DNA of 8,533 bases from an uncultured bacterium (GCA_905216215.1 CAJMSZ010000063.1:1-8533), one strand, 5' to 3'. Counted from the stretch's first letter, positions 1-5,478 are shown. The notes: generated by a model from the sequence alone, not told the origin. Translations and numbers: made by a program.

Positions 1-1
1 G

Positions 2-595
2 AGAAGGACGGCACAAGAGGACACGAGACGAATGAAAAAAGTTTCACGAACCGAGAATTGTGCAGGCTTTGAAGCCTTACAGAGCGGCATGGAGCGGGAT
101 GAAGGGAGCCGAATTTTGCTCCCGACAATGAAGTCCTTAGACGCTAAGAAGGGCGAAGGGAAGGCTGAAAAGGCAGTAGAAAATGCTGCTGTGGCAGAGG
201 AAAAGGTTGCAGAAAAGATTGATTTCTCCAACGTAAAAATCGAACCATTGTTTGAAGAAATGATTGATTTCGATACCTTTGCAAAGGCTGATTTCCGTGC
301 AGTAAAGATTCTGGAATGTGAAGCAGTACCGAAGTCAAAGAAGCTTTTAAAGTTCACTCTGGATGACGGAACAGACCGGAAACGCACGATTTTAAGCGGT
401 ATTCACGAGTATTACGAGCCAGAAGATCTGATTGGCAAGACAGCGATTGCAATCGTAAATTTGCCTCCGAGAAAGATGATGGGCATTGATTCCGAGGGTA
501 TGCTGATTTCAGCAGTACACGAGGAAGATGGACATGAGGGATTAAATCTTCTCATGGTGAATGACCGGATTCCGGCAGGTGCGAAGTTGTACTAA
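2..595 (+). CDS. metG: Methionyl-tRNA synthetase, C-terminal part with tRNA-binding domain (5' truncated by window)
   Basis: The frame is open from the window edge. The last ~110 residues (about nt 260-592) form an EMAPII/Trbp111-type OB-fold tRNA-binding domain: FAKADFRAVKI, PKSKKLL, ILSGIHEYY, VNLPPRKMMGIDSEGMLISA and a terminal PAGAKLY. In the family this appended domain helps the synthetase dimerise and hold tRNA; the catalytic and anticodon domains would lie upstream. ATG at 32 has no ribosome binding site and the frame stays open before it, so I treat the gene as cut by the window. An Ala/Glu/Lys-rich linker (about nt 140-225) precedes the domain. Upstream of that, about nt 20-135 encodes residues that do not resemble a MetRS anticodon domain and carries two DNA palindromes, possibly a small repeat element read in frame. 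A free-standing tRNA-binding protein is the alternative. This is the only gene here that looks like chromosomal host sequence. Confidence 0.85.
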   Translation, partial: RRTAQEDTRRMKKVSRTENCAGFEALQSGMERDEGSRILLPTMKSLDAKKGEGKAEKAVENAAVAEEKVAEKIDFSNVKIEPLFEEMIDFDTFAKADFRAVKILECEAVPKSKKLLKFTLDDGTDRKRTILSGIHEYYEPEDLIGKTAIAIVNLPPRKMMGIDSEGMLISAVHEEDGHEGLNLLMVNDRIPAGAKLY

Positions 596-636
596 GAATC
601 AGAAAATCCATAGACTTTTATGAGTTTATCGAGTGT

Positions 637-667
637 TTGACATCAAATTGACATCAAATTTGTGTCA
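637..667. repeat. Tandem 11-bp repeat with partial inverted copy, possible ICE-end recombinase site
   Basis: TTGACATCAAA occurs twice head to tail (637-647 and 648-658). TTTGTGTCA (659-667) follows, which is an inverted near-copy of TGACATCAAA with one base missing. Tyrosine recombinases of ICEs and phages commonly use short arm-type direct repeats near element ends. The position, 41 bp past the metG stop, fits such a role, but no integrase is here to support it. Confidence 0.45.
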
Positions 668-725
668 TTCGGTGGACTAATATGGACTGAAAAGGGATGT
701 TTTAGAAATCAGAACCTTTCAAAAC

Positions 726-746
726 TTAATAGTTGAATGCTATTAA
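726..746 (+). repeat. Small inverted repeat before the leader terminator
   Basis: TTAATAG (726-732) and CTATTAA (740-746) are perfect inverted repeats with a 7-nt loop. The last two bases overlap the foot of the terminator stem at 745, so in RNA the two hairpins compete slightly at their bases. Confidence 0.4.
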
Positions 747-783
747 AAGGACATTTTCCAATAAAACGGAGAGTGTCCTTTTT
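745..783 (+). terminator. Long rho-independent-type terminator or attenuator ahead of the replication operon
   Basis: Bases 745-759 pair with 768-782 over 15 positions: 13 Watson-Crick and two G-U pairs. The loop is the 8 nt of 760-767, and the 3' arm runs into a short T tract ending at 783. It stands 51 bp before the start of the 834 gene. I see no good sigma-A promoter between it and that gene. It either ends transcription coming from metG and the element end, or attenuates a leader transcript that starts upstream. Confidence 0.75.
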
Positions 784-833
784 CTGTTGTTATGGTCAAA
801 ACAAAATCAAAATAACACAAGGAGGGTTCTATT

Positions 834-1307
834 ATGACAAGTACAGCGTTAGGAGCAGAAACCAAAAAGGAAGAAAAGATTATTTTTATCAGCGATGCAC
901 ATGAGAAATTCTACTACGAGAAGTTAAAGGAAGTCCGGTATCAGGATGTTTACCACAAGGCACTCTGCTATTGTCTTGGGATCAGCGATGATACCAGAAG
1001 AAATGTTTACAGAATTTATGATTTCAAAACAGGATGCGTAATAACAGAGTGTTTACACGAAGGCTGGCAGACCAGTGGAAGTGTGAGAGTGATCAGAATG
1101 GCATTCAATCTGTATTGCAATGGAACACCAAGTGTTTCCGATTATGAAGATGCAGAAGAACAGGTGGACGAGTGCAGGCAGTACACGGTGGAGGAAATAT
1201 TCTGCTGTGCTTATGCACCATATTTCTGGCAGGCAATTCAGATTCGGTATCCGGAATATGCCACATACAACCATAAGCTGTATGCCTTATTGGGAGGAAC
1301 AGACTAA
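834..1307 (+). CDS. DUF6075 family protein
   Basis: A 157-aa protein of unknown function that I recognise as DUF6075-like, a family common in Firmicutes ICEs. The diagnostic stretch is YQDVYHKALCYCLGI, then RIYDFKTGC, CLHEGWQTSGS and VRMAFNLYCNGTPS, ending with YTVEEIFCCAYAPYFWQAIQIRYPEY. It is rich in Cys and aromatic residues and has no signal peptide or membrane segment, so it is probably cytoplasmic. ATG 834 is preceded by AAGGAGGG at 819-826. It is the first gene of the co-directional replication and partition operon, and its stop overlaps the next start by one base (TAATG). The family match is from memory of conserved motifs; the function is unknown. Confidence 0.85.
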   Translation: MTSTALGAETKKEEKIIFISDAHEKFYYEKLKEVRYQDVYHKALCYCLGISDDTRRNVYRIYDFKTGCVITECLHEGWQTSGSVRVIRMAFNLYCNGTPSVSDYEDAEEQVDECRQYTVEEIFCCAYAPYFWQAIQIRYPEYATYNHKLYALLGGTD

Positions 1308-1483
1308 TGTTAAAAGTCAGATTGATGGGAACAAAGAATGATATTAAGTGGTTCGGAAAGATTTTGCAGAGGAATCCGAAAGTGGAAGTAACGGAGTTTT
1401 CCGAGATGTATCCGAATAAGGGAACGAAGAAATTTTACAGGGCGTATGTAGAAGTAAAGAAAAGAAACGTAGCAGAAAAATAG
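1307..1483 (+). CDS. Small DUF3970-like protein (58 aa)
   Basis: A 58-aa basic protein starting MLKVRLMGTKNDIKWFGKIL and ending in a Lys/Arg-rich tail. It resembles the DUF3970 family, short proteins with a KVRLxGTxxDIKWF start and a YPNKGTKKFYRAYVEVK end that are found on Firmicutes plasmids and ICEs. The alternating hydrophobic pattern suggests a small alpha/beta fold. The start overlaps the previous stop (stop 1305-1307, ATG 1307-1309), with GGGAGG at 1292-1297 as ribosome binding site, which implies translational coupling. It sits 23 bp before parA. Function is unknown; association with ICE replication or maintenance is inferred from position only. Confidence 0.8.
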   Translation: MLKVRLMGTKNDIKWFGKILQRNPKVEVTEFSEMYPNKGTKKFYRAYVEVKKRNVAEK

Positions 1484-1506
1484 CAGAAAACAAAGGAGAA
1501 TCTATC

Positions 1507-2289
1507 ATGTGTAAAATAATCGCAATCGCAAACCAAAAAGGTGGTGTGGGCAAGACCACCACAACCAGTAATTTAGGCATAGGATTGGCAAAACAGGGCA
1601 AGAAAGTCCTGCTGATTGATGCCGATGCACAGGGCAGTCTGACAGACAGTCTTGGCTTCACAGAGCCGGACAAGCTAGAGGAAACACTTGCAACAGCACT
1701 TGGCAATATCATCAATGATGAAGATATGGAAGCGGATTATGGTATCCTGAAACACAAAGAGGGAATTGACCTGATGCCGGGAAACATTGAGCTTTCCGGT
1801 CTGGAAGTATCACTTGTAAATGTGATGAGCAGAGAGCTTGTGATGCGTTCCTACATAGAGCTGGTAAAGGATAATTATGATTATATTCTGATTGACTGTA
1901 TGCCCTCTCTCGGCATGATTACTATAAACGCTTTTGCCTGTGCGGACAGTATTCTGATTCCAGTGCAGGCGGCATATCTTCCGGCAAAAGGGTTGCAGCA
2001 GCTTATTAAGACCATAGGAAAGGTCAGGAGACAGATTAACCCGAAGCTGATGATTGAGGGGATTCTGCTGACAATGGTGGATGCTCGAACCAATTATGCA
2101 AAGGACATTACTGCATTACTGGTGGAGAATTACGGTAGCAAGGTGCGGATATTTGAAAACAGTATTCCCATTTCCGTCCGTGCGGCAGAGATTTCCGCAG
2201 AGGGTGTCAGTATCTACGAACATGATCCGAAAGGCAAAGTAGCCGCTGCTTATCAGTCTTTGACGGAGGAGGTGCTTGGGAATGAGTAA
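1507..2289 (+). CDS. parA: ParA/Soj-family partition ATPase
   Basis: A 260-aa P-loop ATPase of the ParA/MinD superfamily. Visible motifs are the deviant Walker A KGGVGKTT (residues 11-18) with the signature lysine, the A' motif DADAQGS (38-44, with Ala where many ParAs have Pro), and Walker B in DYILIDC (125-131). There is no N-terminal helix-turn-helix extension, so it is a short Soj/type Ib-size protein unlikely to autoregulate through its own DNA-binding domain. In the family, ATP-bound dimers coat DNA nonspecifically and are released by ParB, which moves the cargo. The start is set by AAAGGAG at 1492-1498. It overlaps parB by 8 bp. On an ICE it probably stabilises the excised circular form. 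Confidence 0.93.
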   Translation: MCKIIAIANQKGGVGKTTTTSNLGIGLAKQGKKVLLIDADAQGSLTDSLGFTEPDKLEETLATALGNIINDEDMEADYGILKHKEGIDLMPGNIELSGLEVSLVNVMSRELVMRSYIELVKDNYDYILIDCMPSLGMITINAFACADSILIPVQAAYLPAKGLQQLIKTIGKVRRQINPKLMIEGILLTMVDARTNYAKDITALLVENYGSKVRIFENSIPISVRAAEISAEGVSIYEHDPKGKVAAAYQSLTEEVLGNE

Positions 2290-3163
2290 AGCAGGAAGTG
2301 CCGCAAAGGTAAAATTAAGCAGTTATGATGATTTATTTGGAAATGCAGAAGAAAAGACAGGGAGCGAAGAGCAGATTATCAGAGCCAAGCTCACGGATTT
2401 GCATGAGTTTAGAAATCATCCGTTCCGTGTACTGGACGATGAAAAAATGGAAGAAACAACGGAAAGCATCAGTAAGTATGGGGTGCTCGTACCGGGAATT
2501 GCAAGACCGAGGGCAGAGGGTGGCTATGAAATCATAGCCGGACACCGCAGAAAACGAGGTTCAGAACGGGCAGGAAAAGAGGATATGCCTGTGATAGTCC
2601 GCAATTATACAGACGATGAAGCTACGATTATCATGGTGGATTCCAACATTCAGCGTGAGGACATTCTGCCAAGTGAGAAGGCGAAAGCTTATGCCATGAA
2701 ATACGAGGCTATGAAGCATCAGGGCAGAAAAGGAAACGGAAATACGCTTGACGAGGTAGGAGAAGCTGCCGGAGAAAGCGGAAAGACGGTGCAACGGTAT
2801 ATCTGGCTTGCAAGGCTGTCCGATGAGCTGCTAGAGTTGGTTGACAGAAAGAAAATCGGTCTGGTACAGGGTGTTGACATTTCCTTTCTGTCGGAAGATG
2901 CACAACAGTGGGTGCTGGTAATCCTTGAGGAAAGCGGAGCAAATATTTCCACAGTACAGTCTGCCAAGCTGAAGGAATATGGGAAAAGCGGCGAACTGAC
3001 GCTGCCGATGGTGCGTCTGATACTGACCGAGGAAAAGCCGAAAGAGAGGAAAGTTACAATCAAGTCTGAAAAAATCAGCCAGTTTTTTTCAGAGGAATAC
3101 TCCAGCGAAGAGATTGAGGGGATTATCCTGCAATTATTGGAGGAATGGCAGAAGAAACAGTAA
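2282..3163 (+). CDS. parB: ParB/Spo0J-family partition protein
   Basis: A 293-aa ParB-like protein. The N-terminal ParB/sulfiredoxin-fold domain spans about residues 37-125, with the nucleotide-binding boxes GHRRKRGSERA (87-97) and SNIQRE (121-126). A helix-turn-helix follows at about 155-180 (LDEVGEAAGESGKTVQRYIWL), then a C-terminal region likely to dimerise. In the family it binds centromere-like parS sites, clamps DNA with CTP and stimulates ParA. I choose ATG 2282 because GGAGGAGG at about 2265-2272 is correctly spaced from it; TTG at 2276 would be only a few bases from that site. It overlaps the parA stop by 8 bp. No full parS palindrome was found in the window, so its binding site is unknown. 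Confidence 0.9.
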   Translation: MSKAGSAAKVKLSSYDDLFGNAEEKTGSEEQIIRAKLTDLHEFRNHPFRVLDDEKMEETTESISKYGVLVPGIARPRAEGGYEIIAGHRRKRGSERAGKEDMPVIVRNYTDDEATIIMVDSNIQREDILPSEKAKAYAMKYEAMKHQGRKGNGNTLDEVGEAAGESGKTVQRYIWLARLSDELLELVDRKKIGLVQGVDISFLSEDAQQWVLVILEESGANISTVQSAKLKEYGKSGELTLPMVRLILTEEKPKERKVTIKSEKISQFFSEEYSSEEIEGIILQLLEEWQKKQ

Positions 3164-3178
3164 AGGGGGTGCGGTAAA

Positions 3179-4243
3179 ATGGGTAAACAGATACAGTTTG
3201 ATTATTACTATGGGATTGAAGCAGAACAGTTTTCCTTTTATCGTGTTCCTCGGTTGCTGATTAAAGACGAGCGTTTCAAGGGGCTTAGCAGCGATGCCAA
3301 GCTCCTGTACGGTCTGATGCTTGACCGTATGTCACTGTCTATGAAAAATGGCTGGTTGGATGAAGAAAACAGAGCCTATATCATTTATACTCTTGATACT
3401 GTCATGGAGGATTTGGGATGTGCAAAAGCAACCTGTGTTAAGATTATGAAAGAGTTGGACAGTGATAATGGGATAGGATTGATCGAAAAGAAACGCAGGG
3501 GACTTGGAAAACCGGATATTATTTATGTAAAGAATTTTGCCACAATAGGAGAAGCAGAAGAAGAAACGCCTGCAAATGCTGATGTTTCCACAGAAGTTCA
3601 GGATTTGAACCTCAAGAGTTCTAAAAGTTATACTTCCAGAAGTTCAGAAACTGAACTTCAAGAGGTTCAAAAAGCAGACTTCCAGAAGTCTAAAAATTTT
3701 ACTTCAAGAAGTACAATATCTGAACTTGCGGAAGTTCAAAAAGCAGACCCTAATTATACTAACTATAATCATACTAACCAGAGTAATATTGATAGGAATT
3801 ATATCAATCCTATCAATCAATCCGGCAGTGAGTTGGAAGGGGAGATTGATGTGATGGAAGATGTCAATGCTTACATGGAAATCATCAAAGAGAATATTGA
3901 GTACGAACATCACATGAAATATGGCAGATGGCAGGACAAAGGGCTGTATGAGGAATTGTATGAGGTAATCTGCGAGATTGTATGTGTGAAGCATAAGACT
4001 GTTAAAATCGGTGGAAATGATTATCCATATGAGCTTGTAAAATCAAAGTTCCTCAAACTGAATAGCTCCCATTTGGAATATGTGATAGGATGTATGCAGG
4101 AAACAACTACGAAAATTGCAAATATCAAGGCATATATGGTAACAGCTCTTTATAATGCACCCTCAACGATGAATCATTATTATCAGCAGGAGGTACAGCA
4201 TGATATGTACGGAGGTGGCTGGAATGAAAAGAATATTGGTTAA
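3179..4243 (+). CDS. repA: RepA_N-family replication initiator protein
   Basis: A 354-aa protein whose first ~120 residues match the RepA N-terminal domain of Firmicutes plasmid initiators: FSFYRVPRLLI, FKGLSSDAKLLYGLMLDRM, GWLDEENRAYIIYT, then a winged-helix ending GLIEKKRRGLGKPDIIYVKNF. A low-complexity Ser/Thr/Asn/Gln linker (about 121-225) follows, then a C-terminal domain (about 226-354) of the DUF6017 type. Known members bind repeats inside their own gene and recruit host replication proteins. That fits here, because the linker DNA carries seven 23-bp iterons (residues about 139-192). ATG 3179 has AAAGGGGG at 3162-3169 and lies 15 bp after parB. The 3' end overlaps the next gene. It implies the ICE can replicate when excised. 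Confidence 0.9.
   Translation: MGKQIQFDYYYGIEAEQFSFYRVPRLLIKDERFKGLSSDAKLLYGLMLDRMSLSMKNGWLDEENRAYIIYTLDTVMEDLGCAKATCVKIMKELDSDNGIGLIEKKRRGLGKPDIIYVKNFATIGEAEEETPANADVSTEVQDLNLKSSKSYTSRSSETELQEVQKADFQKSKNFTSRSTISELAEVQKADPNYTNYNHTNQSNIDRNYINPINQSGSELEGEIDVMEDVNAYMEIIKENIEYEHHMKYGRWQDKGLYEELYEVICEIVCVKHKTVKIGGNDYPYELVKSKFLKLNSSHLEYVIGCMQETTTKIANIKAYMVTALYNAPSTMNHYYQQEVQHDMYGGGWNEKNIG
3593..3753. repeat. Seven 23-bp iteron-like repeats inside repA (probable origin)
   Basis: Units begin at 3593, 3616, 3639, 3662, 3685, 3708 and 3731, at an exact 23-bp period. Each starts with GAAGTTCA or a near variant (GAGTTCTA, GAGGTTCA, GAAGTCTA, GAAGTACA). Most end with the inverse, TGAACTTC or a variant, so the consensus unit is a dyad: GAAGTTCA, 5 nt, TGAACTTC, 2 nt. 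Units 1, 3, 6 and 7 are closest in the left arm. The period is not a multiple of three, so the reading frame rotates through the repeats: conservation is at DNA level rather than protein level. Iterons within the initiator gene are the known origin arrangement for RepA_N plasmids. Confidence 0.85.
3751..3820. other. AT-rich segment with 10-bp dyad next to the iterons (candidate DNA unwinding element)
   Basis: Directly after the iterons is a markedly AT-rich stretch with two copies of ATACTAAC (3756-3763 and 3771-3778). A perfect inverted repeat follows: ATTGATAGGA (3788-3797) with TCCTATCAAT (3808-3817), loop 10 nt. Iteron origins usually have an AT-rich unwinding element beside them. The segment also encodes the Asn/Thr-rich linker of RepA, which alone would favour AT-rich codons, so the origin role is inferred. 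Confidence 0.5.
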
Positions 4244-4556
4244 AATTGTGCTTCCGGTATCGTTGCTGGCAGTTTGGATGATAACCTGTTATCCGATTTG
4301 CAGAAAAGCAGAAGGATTTGATTTTTTCCTGTATTGGGTACTGGTCGGCTGTCCTTATGGGATCAGAAAAATGTGTATGATTCTCATACCAAAAAATTTC
4401 GGAATTGCAGGAAGTATAGGAATACTGGCACTGAACTGTATTGTAGGTGGTCTGATTGGCGGTGTGGTTGTAATTCTGAGAATGGTTATGGTGCTGATGG
4501 AGATAATAAAGATAATCAGTGATACTTCTGGACACGATGTCCAAAGGTGCAGATGA
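4224..4556 (+). CDS. DUF6050-like small membrane protein
   Basis: A 110-aa hydrophobic protein that I recognise as DUF6050-like, found in Tn1549-type ICEs. It has an N-terminal membrane segment (about 4-24), a short hydrophobic stretch FDFFLYWVLVG (32-42), the conserved YGIRKMCMILIPKNFGIAGSIGILALN, and a second long membrane segment with GGLIGG (about 62-97). ATG 4224 has GGAGG at 4211-4215 with ideal spacing. An upstream in-frame ATG at 4200, with AGGAGGT at 4188-4194, would add eight residues and is possible. It overlaps the repA end, so the two are coupled. The last residues (SGHDVQR) are encoded by the TGGACA palindrome at 4529-4543, so the tail may be a later addition. Function unknown. 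Confidence 0.8.
   Translation: MKRILVKIVLPVSLLAVWMITCYPICRKAEGFDFFLYWVLVGCPYGIRKMCMILIPKNFGIAGSIGILALNCIVGGLIGGVVVILRMVMVLMEIIKIISDTSGHDVQRCR
4529..4543. repeat. TGGACA-CGA-TGTCCA palindrome, copy 1
   Basis: A 6-bp-arm palindrome with a 3-nt centre, identical in its 15 bp to the copies at 5538, 6930 and 7406. This copy lies in the last codons of the DUF6050-like gene, not in front of a ribosome binding site. Flanking bases extend the pairing to an 11-position stem (4524-4534 with 4538-4548) with one mismatch and one wobble. Confidence 0.85.
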
Positions 4557-4570
4557 AAAGCGAAAATGAA

Positions 4571-4604
4571 AAAGGCATTGTTCATCAATCAGAACAACAC
4601 CTTT
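4571..4604. terminator. Convergent bidirectional terminator hairpin
   Basis: AAAGG and TTGTTC (4571-4583) pair with GAACAA and CCTTT (4592-4604), with a small CA/CA internal loop. On the minus strand the stem is followed by a T-rich run (TTTTTCATTTT), giving the better terminator for the minus-strand regulator gene, whose stop codon it overlaps. On the plus strand it can end the replication operon after the gene at 4224. Confidence 0.7.
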
Positions 4605-4809
4605 AATTATCATCCGGGACGTATTCCATAATCTCTTCAATCCGGCAGTTAAGTATCTGGCAAAGCCTGTTTAAAATAAGCGTTTTTACAACAAGGTTCT
4701 GCCGAAGCCGCTGAAGCTGTGCTTTATCAATGCCATAATCTTTGATAAGCTGGTACTGGCTGATTCCTTTTTCCTTTAGCGTACGCCAAAGCGGATCGTA
4801 TTTAATCAT
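4603..4809 (-). CDS. Xre/Cro-family helix-turn-helix regulator (68 aa)
   Basis: A 68-aa single-domain DNA-binding protein. The helix-turn-helix lies at about residues 17-40 (SQYQLIKDYGIDKAQLQRLR), and the rest (VVKTLILNRLCQILNCRIEEIMEYVPDD) has the hallmark CxxLxCxxxDI-like end of small Cro/C1 (YozG-like) repressors. ATG at 4809-4807 is chosen because AAAGGAG (plus-strand CTCCTTT, 4818-4824) stands 8 nt upstream. An open frame continues to 4893 but without a ribosome binding site. It is transcribed divergently from the 53-aa gene at 4910, across a region holding a strong promoter and a palindrome, so it probably represses that promoter and perhaps its own. Such regulators commonly control ICE accessory or transfer genes. 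Confidence 0.88.
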   Translation of the reverse strand: MIKYDPLWRTLKEKGISQYQLIKDYGIDKAQLQRLRQNLVVKTLILNRLCQILNCRIEEIMEYVPDDN

Positions 4810-4830
4810 ACTGAAAGCTCCTTTCCACAC

Positions 4831-4859
4831 TTGTATTCTAAGTGCATGAAACATATAAT
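4831..4859 (+). promoter_or_regulatory. Sigma-A-type promoter for the 4910 gene
   Basis: TTGTAT (4831-4836), 17 bp spacer, perfect TATAAT (4854-4859). The start of transcription would fall near 4866, inside the palindrome at 4862-4883, so a protein bound there would block initiation. Confidence 0.7.
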
Positions 4860-4861
4860 AA

Positions 4862-4883
4862 TATGGTGCGTGTACGCACCATA
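4862..4883. promoter_or_regulatory. Operator-like palindrome between divergent genes
   Basis: TATGGTGCG (4862-4870), TGTA, CGCACCATA (4875-4883): perfect 9-bp arms with a 4-bp centre. It overlaps the predicted transcription start of the rightward promoter and is the best candidate operator for the Xre-type regulator encoded at 4603-4809. As RNA it could also form a 5' stem-loop. Confidence 0.65.
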
Positions 4884-4909
4884 AAACATACAAGGAGAGT
4901 AAAAAAGTT

Positions 4910-5071
4910 ATGGAACATAATGAGTTTAAGGATCAGCTATACGAAGTATTAGATGAAAATGATGTGGCTTTAGGGATTGAGGATATAGATACCTCTGATG
5001 CCGCAAATATTTTTACAATAAAAACAAGGGACGGAAGTGTTTTTGAAATAGAAACACGGAAGATTGAATAA
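4910..5071 (+). CDS. Hypothetical small acidic protein (53 aa)
   Basis: Starts MEHNEFKDQLYEVLDEND and ends TRDGSVFEIETRKIE. It is strongly acidic, with no membrane segment. I recognise no family by name, though short proteins of this kind accompany Xre regulators in related ICEs. It has AAGGAG at 4892-4897, a somewhat long distance from ATG 4910. It is the first gene of the rightward transcript that starts at the promoter with TATAAT at 4854, directly downstream of the putative operator. The C-terminal half has a beta-rich pattern (FTIKTRDGSVFEIETR). It may be an accessory or anti-repressor-like partner of the regulator, but that is a guess from position only. Confidence 0.72.
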   Translation: MEHNEFKDQLYEVLDENDVALGIEDIDTSDAANIFTIKTRDGSVFEIETRKIE

Positions 5072-5089
5072 GAGGCAGCACGATGCCTC
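5072..5089 (+). repeat. Small hairpin before the 5110 gene
   Basis: GAGGCA (5072-5077) and TGCCTC (5084-5089) are perfect inverted repeats with a 6-nt loop GCACGA. It starts one base after the stop of the 53-aa gene and ends six bases before the AGGAGG at 5095-5100. It shares the core CACGATG with the TGGACA-CGA-TGTCCA palindromes and their position before a ribosome binding site. Confidence 0.55.
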
Positions 5090-5109
5090 GAAACAGGAGG
5101 TTTGCAACT

Positions 5110-5478
5110 GTGGAGAAAAGTTACATTACAGACATAGAACGGGAACGGTGCAAAAAGGTTGCCGCAGCCTATGCAGAACTGTATGAGCTGGAAAGCATTT
5201 TGGTATTGGATGTAGGACGGTACGGTTTTGTGAAGCTGCAATATTACACACCGGAGTATGGATTTAATGATGTTATAACCTATACAGACAGTGAGAGTAT
5301 GTTTGAGGACTTATGGCAGGAATGGCTTGATACCCGGCTCTATCTCTTCGCAAAGGGAACGCCGATGCTGGAAATGGGATATGAGGAAATCTTCAAATGT
5401 CTGCCGGAGGAAAAACAGAAAGAGCTTTTAGAGCAAAAAGCAGTATTTGCAAAAATGACAGAAATAGAACTGAAATAA
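5110..5478 (+). CDS. Conserved-looking hypothetical protein (122 aa), GTG start
   Basis: A cytoplasmic protein with a helical, charged N-terminus (EKSYITDIERERCKKVAAAYAELYE), a central segment VLDVGRYGFVKLQYY, an aromatic/acidic stretch MFEDLWQEWLDTRLYLFAKGTP and a Lys/Glu-rich tail. I do not recognise a named family. The start is taken as GTG 5110, because AGGAGG (5095-5100) is 9 nt upstream. The in-frame ATG at 5083 has no ribosome binding site and straddles a hairpin at 5072-5089. It lies 38 bp after the 53-aa gene and is likely in the same transcript, which ends at the terminator starting at 5488. Accessory ICE function unknown. Confidence 0.75.
   Translation: MEKSYITDIERERCKKVAAAYAELYELESILVLDVGRYGFVKLQYYTPEYGFNDVITYTDSESMFEDLWQEWLDTRLYLFAKGTPMLEMGYEEIFKCLPEEKQKELLEQKAVFAKMTEIELK

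Noticed and set aside
32..34. ATG as the start of a free-standing tRNA-binding protein
   Set aside because: No ribosome binding site precedes it and the frame remains open to the window edge, so a metG 3' fragment is more likely.
41..48. GTTTCACG, one half of the common chromosomal parS palindrome, near the ICE parB
   Set aside because: Only one half matches and it lies inside metG; no second half follows, and I found no full parS-like site elsewhere in the window.
1344..1715. 123-codon minus-strand frame across the start of parA
   Set aside because: Antisense to clear ParA motifs, Ser/Pro/Leu-rich composition, no ribosome binding site; a shadow of the real gene.
2276..2278. TTG start for parB six bases upstream
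   Set aside because: It is too close to the GGAGGAGG site; ATG 2282 has correct spacing.
2719..3063. 114-codon minus-strand frame inside parB
   Set aside because: Serine-rich shadow opposite a well-supported ParB; no start signal.
3593..3753. CRISPR array (regular short repeats)
   Set aside because: The units are contiguous, 23 bp, degenerate, without unique spacers, and lie in a coding frame; iterons explain them better.
4334..4522. 62-codon plus-strand frame overlapping the DUF6050-like gene
   Set aside because: Out of frame with a recognisable membrane protein and lacking its own ribosome binding site.
4810..4893. N-terminal extension of the Xre regulator to a start at 4893
   Set aside because: The extension crosses the promoter and palindrome and has no ribosome binding site, while AAAGGAG is correctly placed for the ATG at 4809-4807.
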